Below are positions 1-8,519 of a DNA stretch of 64,000 bases, one piece after another. The notes beneath the pieces are model-generated. The model did no database searches, had not been told where the DNA came from, and was given only the letters and a program-made list of their open reading frames with translations. The DNA lies in assembly GCA_964620045.1 (NCBI GenBank), contig CAZUJL010000003.1, forward strand, positions 124,001 to 188,000. Reading direction: 5' to 3'. Position numbers and translations under genes: made by a program. Position 1 is the stretch's first letter. Every line of letters starts with the position of its first letter. This DNA is from VFKU01 sp964620045. GTDB taxonomy: Bacteria > Hydrogenedentota > Hydrogenedentia > Hydrogenedentales > GCA-2746185.

Positions 1-2
1 TC

Positions 3-1463
3 GTGTACGAAGCCAATCTCAACGTGCAGAACGACGGCGACTATGTATTCCTCGTCGAAGCGCTCGGCGGCGCGCGCTTGCTTGTGAACGGCCAGGAAGT
101 GTTTGCGCGCCGCGAACTCGGCACGCACCGCGGCGAAGGTTCCGTCACGCTCAAGGCCGGCAATGTCCCGCTGCGCCTCGAATACTTCGTGAAAGACGGC
201 CCGCCGCGTCTGCGCCTTGCCTGGGCGCCCGGCAACGCGAACTTCCGCGAGAATCTTTCGCGCGATGGCGCGGGCCTCGAAGACAACATGCGCAAGCTGA
301 TTTCGCAGAACGGCGTCGAGATCCTCGGCGAGAAGAAGGCGAAGCGTCTCGATGAGTTGACCAAGGCGCGCGAAGACGTCCGCGGCCGCAAGATCGACGG
401 CAAATGGGCGGCGGCGGTAAACGAAAACGGCCGCGATCCGATTCCGACGAACATACTCATCCGCGGCGACGCGCACTCGCCCGGCAAGGAAGTGACGCCC
501 GGTTTCCCGGAAATTTTCCAGGTGGCCGACCCGGCGAAGCCCTCGCCCTATGCCAGCGATGAGACTTCCGGCCGCCGCCGCCAGCTCGCCGAGTGGATCG
601 TGAATCCGTCGAACCCGATGACGGCGCGCGTAATGGTGAATCGCCTGTGGCAGTACCACTTCGGCCGCGGGATTGTGGAATCGAGCAGCAACTTCGGCAC
701 GATCGGCGACAAGCCGACGCACCCCGAATTGCTCGACTGGCTCGCGACGGAATTTGTGCGCAGCGGCTGGCGCATCAAAGCCATGCACAAGCTCATGGTG
801 ATGTCGAACACGTACAGGATGTCCAGCACCGGCAACGCGGACGCCCTCGCGAAGGATCCGCTGAACCGTCTGCTGTGGCGTTTCAACATGCGCCGGCTCA
901 CGGCCGAAGAAGTGCGCGATTCGCTGCTCGCCGCCGGCGGCACGCTGAACCTCGCCATGCACGGCCCGGGCATCTATCCGAAACTCCCCGAGGAAGTCGT
1001 GCTCACCTCCTCGATGAACAAGAATCTCGTCGAATCCGGCACCTGGGGCAATTCCTCGCCCGAGGAAGCCGCGCGCCGCAGCGTGTATGTGCACATGAAA
1101 CGTTCGCTGCTGCTGCCGATGCTCACCGACTTTGACTTGGCGGAAACCGACGCGAGCTGCCCGGTTCGCTTCGCGACCACGCAGCCCACGCAGGCCCTCG
1201 GCATGCTCAACAGCACGTTCATTCACGAGCAGGCCGCGCTGCTGGCCGAGCGCCTCAGGCGCGACGCGCCCGCCGGACTCGAGGCGCAAGTGCGGCGTGG
1301 ATTTGAACTCGTGGCGTCGCGCCCGGCGCGTGACGACGAGGTCGCGGGCGGACTACAATTCCTTGATGAATCGCAGCGGCTAGACGGCCTGAGCGCCGAC
1401 GTGTCGCTGCAGCGGTTGTGTTTGTTGTTGTTGAATCTGAACGAGTTCGTGTACCTGGATTGA
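3..1463 (+). CDS. PSD1/DUF1553 family protein, 5'-truncated by window edge
   Basis: The frame is open from the first full codon, so only the C-terminal 486 codons are visible. Residues ~1-95 resemble a PA14-type beta-sandwich (LLVNGQEVFARRELGT, RLRLAWAPG), a carbohydrate-binding fold often found inside these proteins. Residues ~190-480 are a DUF1553 domain (RRQLAEWI, ARVMVNRLWQYHFGRG, RRLTAEEVRDSLLAAGG, and the closing LLLLNLNEFVYLD). Full-length relatives have an exported N-terminus with a CXXCH haem site and a DUF1549 domain, which would lie left of the window. The DUF1501 partner starts 15 nt after the stop, and the sugar transporter genes follow in the same operon. This suggests a periplasmic role in oxidising or processing the sugar taken up; the biochemical reaction of the family is not established. 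Confidence 0.88.
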   Translation: MYEANLNVQNDGDYVFLVEALGGARLLVNGQEVFARRELGTHRGEGSVTLKAGNVPLRLEYFVKDGPPRLRLAWAPGNANFRENLSRDGAGLEDNMRKLISQNGVEILGEKKAKRLDELTKAREDVRGRKIDGKWAAAVNENGRDPIPTNILIRGDAHSPGKEVTPGFPEIFQVADPAKPSPYASDETSGRRRQLAEWIVNPSNPMTARVMVNRLWQYHFGRGIVESSSNFGTIGDKPTHPELLDWLATEFVRSGWRIKAMHKLMVMSNTYRMSSTGNADALAKDPLNRLLWRFNMRRLTAEEVRDSLLAAGGTLNLAMHGPGIYPKLPEEVVLTSSMNKNLVESGTWGNSSPEEAARRSVYVHMKRSLLLPMLTDFDLAETDASCPVRFATTQPTQALGMLNSTFIHEQAALLAERLRRDAPAGLEAQVRRGFELVASRPARDDEVAGGLQFLDESQRLDGLSADVSLQRLCLLLLNLNEFVYLD

Positions 1464-1478
1464 CGCGAGGGCCGTACC

Positions 1479-2960
1479 ATGTCTGACACACCGGCGCGTA
1501 AACCGATCAATTCCTTCTGCGGCCGCACGCGCCGCGAATTTCTGCGCACCATTGGCGGCGGGTTCACCTCGCTTGCGCTCACCGATCTGCTCTCGCGCGA
1601 AGGCTTCCTGCAGAAACAGGTCTACGCCTCCGACGGCGTAACGCCGCTCGCCAATCCGCTCGCGCCGAAGCCGCCGATGATCGCGCAGCGCGCGAAAAGC
1701 TGCATCTTCCTGTTCATGTACGGCGGCCCGAGCCACGTCGACACCTTCGACAACAAACCGGAGCTGTTCAAATACGACGGCCAGACGATCAAGGTGAAAA
1801 CCTTCGGCCGCGGCGGCAAGAAAGACGAAGGCCGCGTCGTCGGGCCCAAGTGGAACTTTAAGCAGTACGGCCAATCGGGCGCGTGGGTGAGCGATCTCTT
1901 TCCGAACGTCGCCACCTGCGTGGATGACATCGCGTTTCTGAAATCGATGACGGCCGACTCGCCGATCCACGGCTCCGCGATGCTGATGATGAACTCCGGC
2001 CGCATTCTCAGCGGCCATCCGTCGCTTGGCTCGTGGGTGAACTACGGCCTCGGCACGGAAAACCAAGACCTGCCGGGTTATGTCGTGATGCTCGACAAAA
2101 CCGGCGGCCCGATCAGCGGGGCGAAAAATTGGAGCAGCGGCTACATGTCCGCGGCCTACCAGGCCACCGTGCTGCGCCCGCAGGGCACGCCGATCATGAA
2201 CCTGAAACCCTACGGCGAAATGACCGACCCCGAGCAGCGCCGCCTGCTCGATCACCTGCGCCACTTCAACGAAGGCCACCTCGCTGCGCGCGTGGACAAT
2301 TCCGATCTCTCGGCGCGCATCGCGAGCTATGAACTCGCCTATCGCATGCAGTCCACCGCGCCCGAAGCGGTCGACATTGACGCGGAACCCGAGCACGTGA
2401 AGGAACTCTACGGCATTGGTCAGGAACGCACCGACGACTTCGGCCGCAAATGCCTGCTCGCCCGGCGCATGGTCGAGCGCGGCGTCCGTTTTATCCAGGT
2501 CTACTCCGGCGGCGCACACAACGATGACAACTGGGACGCGCACGCTGACCTCAAAGTGAACCACGACTACCACGCCGGCAACACCGACAAGCCGATCGCG
2601 GGTCTCATCAAGGACCTGAAGCAGCGCGGCCTGCTCGACGACACGCTTATCGTGTGGGGCGGCGAATTCGGACGCCAGCCGACCGCCGAATACGAAAAAG
2701 GCACCGGCCGCGACCACAACGCCTACGGCTTCACCATGTGGATGGCGGGCGGCGGCGTGAAGGGCGGCATCAGCGTCGGCGAGACCGACGAACTCGGCAG
2801 CCGCGCGGTCACCGATCCGTACCATGTGAAGCATCTGCACGCCACAATCCTGTACCTTATGGGCCTCGACCCGAATCACCTGACGTATTTCTTCGACGGG
2901 CTGGATCAGAAGCTGGTCGGCGTCGAGGGCGCGCAACCGATTCAACAAGTTATCGCGTGA
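1479..2960 (+). CDS. DUF1501 family protein, Tat-exported
   Basis: This is a 493-residue protein with a twin-arginine signal near residues 10-30 (TRREFLRTIGGGFTSLAL). The DUF1501 core belongs to the alkaline-phosphatase/sulfatase-like superfamily: CIFLFMYGGPSHVDTFD near residue 72, RFIQVYSGGAHNDDNWD, and IVWGGEFGRQPTAEY with GRDHNAYGF toward the C-terminus. Length is normal for the family. The gene lies 15 nt after the PSD1-type gene; this gene order is characteristic of Planctomycetes and relatives. The reaction is unknown. A folded metal-binding periplasmic enzyme is likely, because Tat carries folded proteins. The start is the first in-frame ATG before the Tat motif. Confidence 0.93.
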   Translation: MSDTPARKPINSFCGRTRREFLRTIGGGFTSLALTDLLSREGFLQKQVYASDGVTPLANPLAPKPPMIAQRAKSCIFLFMYGGPSHVDTFDNKPELFKYDGQTIKVKTFGRGGKKDEGRVVGPKWNFKQYGQSGAWVSDLFPNVATCVDDIAFLKSMTADSPIHGSAMLMMNSGRILSGHPSLGSWVNYGLGTENQDLPGYVVMLDKTGGPISGAKNWSSGYMSAAYQATVLRPQGTPIMNLKPYGEMTDPEQRRLLDHLRHFNEGHLAARVDNSDLSARIASYELAYRMQSTAPEAVDIDAEPEHVKELYGIGQERTDDFGRKCLLARRMVERGVRFIQVYSGGAHNDDNWDAHADLKVNHDYHAGNTDKPIAGLIKDLKQRGLLDDTLIVWGGEFGRQPTAEYEKGTGRDHNAYGFTMWMAGGGVKGGISVGETDELGSRAVTDPYHVKHLHATILYLMGLDPNHLTYFFDGLDQKLVGVEGAQPIQQVIA

Positions 2961-2986
2961 GACCGACGCGACAAGGGAGCGGAAAC

Positions 2987-4168
2987 ATGCGCAAGGCATG
3001 GACAGCGATGGGCATGGTGCTGGCCGCGGCATTGATCGCCGCGTGCGCGCCGAAGGAAGAAGCGCCGGCGGCGAACGGCGCCGCGACGGAGACAAACGCA
3101 ACGGAAGGGAATGCGACTGTGGTAACGCACGAAGGTTGGGACAAACTTCCGAGCGGCGAATCGGTGACGATGTGGGAGCTGATCTCGAAAACCGGCATGA
3201 AAGCGCGCGTGATCGATTGGGGCGCGACACTGATCGGCCTCGACGCGCCGGATCGCAACGGCAACTTCGCCGACGTCACGCTTGGCTTCGACAAGGTCGC
3301 CATGTACAACGGCCCGTCGCCCTACATGGGTGCGACCGTCGGCCGCTATGCGAACCGCATCGCGCTCGGCAAATTCACGCTCGACGGCCAGCAGTACACG
3401 CTCGCCACGAACAACGCGCCCAACACCCTGCACGGCGGCAACGTGGGCTACGACAAAGTGCTGTGGAAAGGCACGCCGTTTGAAAACGCGGACGGCGTCG
3501 GCGTGGTCTTCACGCACACCAGCCCCGATGGCGACGAAGGTTATCCCGGCACCGTGCAGATCAAAATGACCTACACGCTGAAAAACAACAACGACATCTG
3601 GTTCGACTACGAAGCGACAACCGATAAACCGACGCCGATTAACCTGACGAACCACGCGTACTGGAACCTTGCCGGCGCGAACAGCGGCCTGATGATTGTG
3701 AACCACGTGCTGCAGATTAACGCCGAGAAATACACGCCGACCGACGATACCTTCATTCCCACGGGCGAACTCGCGCCGGTGGAAGGCACGCCGGTGGACT
3801 TCCGCAAGCCGCACGCGATCGGCGAGCGCATCGCCGAAATCCCCGGCACGCCGGGCGGTTACGACCATAACTTCGCCATCGACGGCGCCGCCGGCACGCT
3901 GCGCGACGCGGCCGTGGTGAAGGACCCCGGCTCGGGCCGCGTGATGAAAGTGCTCACCACCGAACCGGGCTTGCAGTTCTACACGGGTAATTTCCTGGAC
4001 GGCACGCTCACGGGCAAAGGCGGCACGGTGTATCAGAAGAACACAGCCTTCTGTCTCGAAGCGCAGAAGTACCCCGATTCGCCGAACAAGCCGAACTTCC
4101 CGACGAGCATCGTGCGGCCGGGTGAAACCTACAAGCAAACGACCGTTCATCAATTCTCCGTGGAGTAA
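2987..4168 (+). CDS. galM: Aldose 1-epimerase (galactose mutarotase), lipoprotein
   Basis: A 393-residue galactose mutarotase that interconverts alpha and beta anomers of aldoses. The chosen ATG has a purine-rich site (aagggagcgg) just upstream and begins a lipoprotein signal: hydrophobic stretch, then LIAACAP with the lipobox cysteine near residue 16. The enzyme should therefore be membrane-anchored outside the cytoplasm. Family motifs are clear: GATVGRYANRIALG, TLHGG, LTNHAYWNLAG with the catalytic-region histidine, GLQFYTGNFLDG, and FCLEAQKYPDSPN with the catalytic glutamate. A low-complexity Ala/Glu/Thr linker follows the lipobox. It lies between DUF1501 and an SDR gene in the sugar operon, so it probably prepares the sugar anomer before uptake or oxidation. 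Confidence 0.93.
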   Translation: MRKAWTAMGMVLAAALIAACAPKEEAPAANGAATETNATEGNATVVTHEGWDKLPSGESVTMWELISKTGMKARVIDWGATLIGLDAPDRNGNFADVTLGFDKVAMYNGPSPYMGATVGRYANRIALGKFTLDGQQYTLATNNAPNTLHGGNVGYDKVLWKGTPFENADGVGVVFTHTSPDGDEGYPGTVQIKMTYTLKNNNDIWFDYEATTDKPTPINLTNHAYWNLAGANSGLMIVNHVLQINAEKYTPTDDTFIPTGELAPVEGTPVDFRKPHAIGERIAEIPGTPGGYDHNFAIDGAAGTLRDAAVVKDPGSGRVMKVLTTEPGLQFYTGNFLDGTLTGKGGTVYQKNTAFCLEAQKYPDSPNKPNFPTSIVRPGETYKQTTVHQFSVE

Positions 4169-4177
4169 CGACAAACA

Positions 4178-4954
4178 ATGAGTCAAGGAAATGGCAAGTC
4201 TCCGTTCCGGCTGGATGGTCGTGTCGTGCTTATCACGGGCGCGTCGACGGGTCTCGGCAAGTCCATGGCGATGGAGCTCGGCGCGGCGGGCGCGAAGGTT
4301 TGCCTGAACTACGCCAACAACCAGGCGCGCGCGGAACAAACCTTCGCCGAGTTCAAGGCGACCGGTGCGCAGGGTGCGCTCATTCGCGGAAATGTCATCG
4401 ACGAAGCCGACGTGAACCGTCTCGTGAAAGAAACGGAGAAGCAGCTCGGCCCGATCGACATCCTCGTGCTGAATGCGACACCCGACCAGCCGCAGAAACC
4501 GATCGAGCTCTACGACTGGGCGTTCTACCAGTCCATGCTCGATTTCTTCATCAAGAGTCCATTCCTGCTCACGCGCGCGACGCTGCCGCACATGAAAAAG
4601 CAGCGCTGGGGCCGCATCATCAACATCGGCTCCGAAGTCTTCCAGCGCGGCGTGCCGAATTTCACGGCGTATGTCGCCGCGAAGGGCGGGCAGAACGGCT
4701 TTAACCGCAGCCTCGCCACCGAACTCGCGCAGTGGGGCATCACGGTGAACATGGTGTCGCCCGGCTGGATTCTCGTCGAGCGCCACGAGAAGGACCCGCA
4801 GGAATTGAAGGACGGTTACTTCGCCGGCTTGCCGAGCAAGCGCTGGGGCAAGGCGAAGGAAGTCGCCGACACGGTCCTCTTCCTCGCATCGAACGAGTCG
4901 TCGTATGTGTCCGGCCAGAACATCTGCGTCAACGGCGCGCACACGGTCGCGTAA
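4178..4954 (+). CDS. SDR family NAD(P)-dependent oxidoreductase
   Basis: A classical short-chain dehydrogenase/reductase of 258 residues. The Rossmann motif TGASTGLG is near residue 20. The catalytic set is visible: the serine in INIGSEVFQ and the YVAAK tyrosine-lysine pair, with SPGWILVE after it. The usual NNAG structural motif is altered to LNAT. FLASNESSYVSGQNICVNG closes the fold as in polyol and sugar dehydrogenases. It starts 9 nt after the mutarotase gene and precedes the binding-protein gene, so oxidation of the transported sugar or a derivative in the cytoplasm is likely. The substrate cannot be told from sequence. Confidence 0.93.
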   Translation: MSQGNGKSPFRLDGRVVLITGASTGLGKSMAMELGAAGAKVCLNYANNQARAEQTFAEFKATGAQGALIRGNVIDEADVNRLVKETEKQLGPIDILVLNATPDQPQKPIELYDWAFYQSMLDFFIKSPFLLTRATLPHMKKQRWGRIINIGSEVFQRGVPNFTAYVAAKGGQNGFNRSLATELAQWGITVNMVSPGWILVERHEKDPQELKDGYFAGLPSKRWGKAKEVADTVLFLASNESSYVSGQNICVNGAHTVA

Positions 4955-4988
4955 ATCCGAAAACGAAATCATCCATGAGGGCGGACAG

Positions 4989-6035
4989 ATGAAAAAAGTG
5001 GCGTTCACGATGTTGGCAATGGCGGCAGTTGTGATGGCAGGTTGCAGCCCGAAATCCGGCGAAGGCGGTGAGCCAACGGCCACGTCTGACGGTGGCAAGA
5101 CGATTCACGTGGCCTACGTCACCAACGGCGTGGACCCCTTCTGGACGATCGCCGAAGCGGGCGCGAAGGCCGGCGCAAAGGAATTCGGCGTCGAGGTGGA
5201 AGTTCTCATGCCGCCTAAGGGCCTTGTGGACCAGAAGCGCATGATCGAAACGCTGCTTTCGAACGGCTCCGACGGCATCGCGATCAGCCCGATCGACGCC
5301 GCGAACCAGGTGCAGATGATCAACGACGCCGCGAAGGTCACCAACGTGATCACGCAGGACTCCGACGCGCCCGATTCCAGCCGTCTCGCGTTCGTCGGCA
5401 TGGACAACTACAAGGCCGGGCGCCAGGCGGGCGTGCTCGTGAAGGAAGCGCTGCCGCAGGGGGGGGACATCATGATTTTCGTCGGCCGCCTCGAACAGTT
5501 GAACGCGCAGCAGCGCCGCCAAGGCGTCATCGACGAACTTCTCGGCCGGCCGGAACAGGTCAGCGGTCCGACGATGAAGTTCGATGCGTCCGACGCGCCG
5601 CTCGAAGGCAACGGCTATAAAATTCTCGGCACGCGCACCGACAACTTCGACTACGCCAAGGCGAAGTCGAACGCGGAAGACGCGATCGCGGCCTTCGCCG
5701 ACCTCGATGCGATGGTCGGCCTCTTCGCGTACAACATTCCGAACTGCCTCGAAGCGGTGAAGTCCGCCAATAAGCTGGGCCAGATCAAGCTCATCAGCTT
5801 CGACGAGCAGGACGGCACGCTCAAGGGCATTCAGGACGGCCACGTGCAGGGCACCGTCAGCCAGCAACCCTATTACTACGGCTACGACTCCGTGCGCATC
5901 CTTGCGGCACTCGCGCGCGGCGACAAATCCGTGATCCCCGCTGGCGGCTTCTTCGAAGTGCCGTCCGTCGTCGTGCGCAAGGACAACGTCGACACGTTCT
6001 GGGCCGAGCTCAAAAAGCTGCGGGGCGACAAATAA
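4989..6035 (+). CDS. Sugar ABC transporter substrate-binding lipoprotein
   Basis: A 348-residue ribose/xylose-type periplasmic binding protein (Peripla_BP_4 fold). The ATG at 4989 follows gagggcggac and begins a typical lipoprotein signal ending VVMAGC, with the modified cysteine near residue 20. Internal motifs fit the family: VTNGVDPFWTIAEAGAKAGA, LLSNGSDGIAISPIDA, LAFVGMDNYKAGRQAG, and KLISFDEQDGTLKGI with VQGTVSQQPYYYG near the C-terminus. The ATPase and permease genes follow directly (2-nt gap, then a 4-nt overlap), making a complete importer. The sugar is not identifiable, but the neighbouring mutarotase and kinase argue for an aldose or its oxidised derivative. Confidence 0.95.
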   Translation: MKKVAFTMLAMAAVVMAGCSPKSGEGGEPTATSDGGKTIHVAYVTNGVDPFWTIAEAGAKAGAKEFGVEVEVLMPPKGLVDQKRMIETLLSNGSDGIAISPIDAANQVQMINDAAKVTNVITQDSDAPDSSRLAFVGMDNYKAGRQAGVLVKEALPQGGDIMIFVGRLEQLNAQQRRQGVIDELLGRPEQVSGPTMKFDASDAPLEGNGYKILGTRTDNFDYAKAKSNAEDAIAAFADLDAMVGLFAYNIPNCLEAVKSANKLGQIKLISFDEQDGTLKGIQDGHVQGTVSQQPYYYGYDSVRILAALARGDKSVIPAGGFFEVPSVVVRKDNVDTFWAELKKLRGDK

Positions 6036-6037
6036 GC

Positions 6038-7555
6038 GTGACCAGTCCGGCGCCCCTGCTCGAGGTCCGTGGCCTCTCAAAATCGTTCCCCGGCGTGCGC
6101 GCGCTGGATAGCGTGTCGCTTTCGCTGCGCCGCGGCGAATTGCTCGCGGTGGTGGGGGAGAACGGCGCGGGCAAGAGCACGCTGATGAAGGTGCTCGCGG
6201 GCATTCAGTCGCCCGACACCGGCGAGATTTTGCTGGACGGCGCCGCCGTGCGCCTCGATTCCGTGCAACGCGCGACCGCACACGGCATCGCGCTGATTCA
6301 CCAGGAATTGAACCTCGCAGAGAATCTCGATGCCGCCGCGAACATTTTTCTCGGGCGCGAGCCGCGGAAGTTCGGCTTCATTTCCGGCCGCGCATTGCGC
6401 AATGACGCCGATGTCTTGCTGAAGCGCCTCGGCATGACGATCTCGGCCTCCACGAGCGTGCGATCGCTCGCCATTGGGCACCGTCAAATGGTCGAAATCG
6501 CGAAGGCGCTCTCCACGAATGCACGCATCTTGATCATGGACGAGCCGACCTCCAGCCTCTCCGCGCGCGAATCGGAGCATTTGTTCCGCGTGATCGGCGA
6601 ACTGAAAGCCGCCGGGGTCAGCATCATCTATATCTCGCACCACATGAACGAAGTCCGCGCACTGGCTGATCGCGTCACGGTGCTGCGCGACGGAAAAAAT
6701 GCCGGCGAGTTGCAGCGCCACGAAGTGTCGCACGAGGCGCTCGTGCGCCTGATGGTTGGCCGCGATCTCGCCAAGGGTACGCGCGAGTCGTCGGCTGCAA
6801 TCGGCGATGTCGCGCTGCACGCCGAAAACGTCGCCACCGACGCCTATCCCGCGGAGCGCATCAATCTGCAAGTGCGCGCGGGCGAGATCGTCGCGGTCGC
6901 CGGAATCGTCGGCGCCGGTCGCACGGAGCTTCTGGAAACATTTTTTGGCGTACGCCCCCGGCTCGGCGGTGCGGTCAGCGTGAATGGACGTGGCCTGCGC
7001 GGCGGTTCGCCCCGCGAAGCGGTCGCGGCGGGCCTCGCGCTAGCGCCGGAAGACCGCAAACGTTGCGGCGTTGTGCTCGATATGTTTCTGCGCGAAAACC
7101 TGAGCCTCGTGGCGGCCGCCACCGATGCCCGTAAGGGCTTCCTGAACCATCGCTCCGAACGCACGCGCTGCACGGACCTCACCAGCAGCCTTGGCATTCG
7201 CGCGCGCGGGCCGAAGCAGGTCGTGAAATTCCTCTCCGGCGGCAATCAGCAAAAAGTGGTGCTCGGGAAATGGCTCGCGTTGCAACCGCGCGTGTTGCTG
7301 CTGGATGAACCGACCCGCGGCATCGATGTCGGCGCGAAGGACGAAATTTACAAGCTTATGCGCCGGCTCGCGGGCGATGGGGTTGCGCTGTTGTTCGCGT
7401 CCAGTGAACTGGAGGAAATTTTGCTCGTGGCGGACCGGGTCTTGGTGATGCACGAGGGCCGCATCGCGGGCGAGCTCTCGCGCGATGAAATGGACGAGGA
7501 ATCGATCATGCGCCTCGCCACCGGCGGCGTCCATGCAGGGGCCGGTGCGGCATGA
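6038..7555 (+). CDS. Sugar ABC transporter ATP-binding protein (double ATPase)
   Basis: A 505-residue tandem ATPase of the RbsA/MglA type. It starts with GTG two bases after the previous stop. The first nucleotide-binding domain has Walker A GENGAGKST near residue 40 and Walker B ILIMDEPTSSLS. The second has a degenerate Walker A (GIVGAGRTE), signature LSGGNQQKVVLGKW and Walker B VLLLDEPTRGID, as is normal in this subfamily. The protein energises the membrane permease from the cytoplasm. Its last codons overlap the permease start by 4 nt (ATGA), indicating translational coupling. Confidence 0.97.
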   Translation: MTSPAPLLEVRGLSKSFPGVRALDSVSLSLRRGELLAVVGENGAGKSTLMKVLAGIQSPDTGEILLDGAAVRLDSVQRATAHGIALIHQELNLAENLDAAANIFLGREPRKFGFISGRALRNDADVLLKRLGMTISASTSVRSLAIGHRQMVEIAKALSTNARILIMDEPTSSLSARESEHLFRVIGELKAAGVSIIYISHHMNEVRALADRVTVLRDGKNAGELQRHEVSHEALVRLMVGRDLAKGTRESSAAIGDVALHAENVATDAYPAERINLQVRAGEIVAVAGIVGAGRTELLETFFGVRPRLGGAVSVNGRGLRGGSPREAVAAGLALAPEDRKRCGVVLDMFLRENLSLVAAATDARKGFLNHRSERTRCTDLTSSLGIRARGPKQVVKFLSGGNQQKVVLGKWLALQPRVLLLDEPTRGIDVGAKDEIYKLMRRLAGDGVALLFASSELEEILLVADRVLVMHEGRIAGELSRDEMDEESIMRLATGGVHAGAGAA

Positions 7556-8517
7556 AGAAAATCCTCGGCATCACGGGCCTGCTCATTGCGATCTGTATCT
7601 TTACTGCCTCGCTGAACGAAAACTTCCTCAGCGCGTACAACCTGCAGAACACAATCCGCTGGACCGCGCTCTACGGCATCATCAGCATCGGCGTCGCCTT
7701 CGTCATTATCAGCGGCGGGATCGATCTCAGCATCGGATCGGTCGTGGGGCTCACCGGCTCGGTGCTCGCGTGGTTGCTGGCCGAGCGCGGCGTGCCCGTG
7801 CCGCTCGCGGTCCTCGCGTGCATGGCAATGTCGCTCACCATCGGCCTCGCGCACGGTCTGCTCATCACCAAGCTCAAGCTACAGCCCTTCGTCGTGACGC
7901 TCTGCGGGCTGCTGTTTTACCGCGGCCTTGCGCGGTACATCACCGATGACCAAAGCCTCGGCTTCGGCTCGAACTTTGAGGGCCTGCGCAATCTCGCCAC
8001 GGGGTCGATTCCGCTTACCGAAAGTTTCTCAATTCCCATTCCCGCGATCCTCGTGCTCATCATCGGCGTGATCGCGGCCGTGTTGCTCCGGCTCACGGTG
8101 TTCGGGCGCTACCTGCTCGCGCTCGGCGCGAACGAAGAAGCCGCGCGCTACAGCGGCATTCGCACCGATCGCGTCGTCATTGCGGCCTATGTGTTCTGCT
8201 CATTCCTCGCGGGACTCGGCGGCATGCTGTTCGCCCTCGACGTGAACTCCGTGCAGCCCTCCGGCCTCGGCGAGTTTTACGAGCTGTACGCGATCGCGGC
8301 GGCCGTCCTCGGCGGATGCAGCCTGCGCGGCGGCGAGGGCACGATCCTCGGCGTCGTCATCGGCGCCGCCGTCATGCGTGTGCTTTATAACGCGATCAAC
8401 ATCCTGCACATCCCCACGCACCTCGAATTCGCCATCATCGGCATCGTGATTCTCGGCGGCGTCAGCGTCGATGAATTGATCCGACGGTTCGTCGCGCGGC
8501 GAAAAGTGTCCGTGTAA
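7552..8517 (+). CDS. Sugar ABC transporter permease (RbsC type)
   Basis: A 321-residue integral membrane protein of the RbsC/branched-chain permease superfamily, with about eight to ten hydrophobic segments. Diagnostic regions are FVIISGGIDLSIGSVVGLTG, FVVTLCGLLFYRGLARYITD, LALGANEEAARYSGI (the EAA-like loop that contacts the ATPase) and YAIAAAVLGGCSLRGGEGT. It overlaps the ATPase gene by 4 nt and ends the plus-strand operon. The convergent FGGY kinase gene ends only two bases away, leaving no room for a conventional terminator between them. Confidence 0.96.
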   Translation: MKKILGITGLLIAICIFTASLNENFLSAYNLQNTIRWTALYGIISIGVAFVIISGGIDLSIGSVVGLTGSVLAWLLAERGVPVPLAVLACMAMSLTIGLAHGLLITKLKLQPFVVTLCGLLFYRGLARYITDDQSLGFGSNFEGLRNLATGSIPLTESFSIPIPAILVLIIGVIAAVLLRLTVFGRYLLALGANEEAARYSGIRTDRVVIAAYVFCSFLAGLGGMLFALDVNSVQPSGLGEFYELYAIAAAVLGGCSLRGGEGTILGVVIGAAVMRVLYNAINILHIPTHLEFAIIGIVILGGVSVDELIRRFVARRKVSV

Positions 8518-8519
8518 AT

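Noticed and set aside
2942..5098. 718-codon minus-strand frame across the mutarotase and SDR genes
   Set aside because: It crosses two convincing plus-strand genes and has no recognisable domain.
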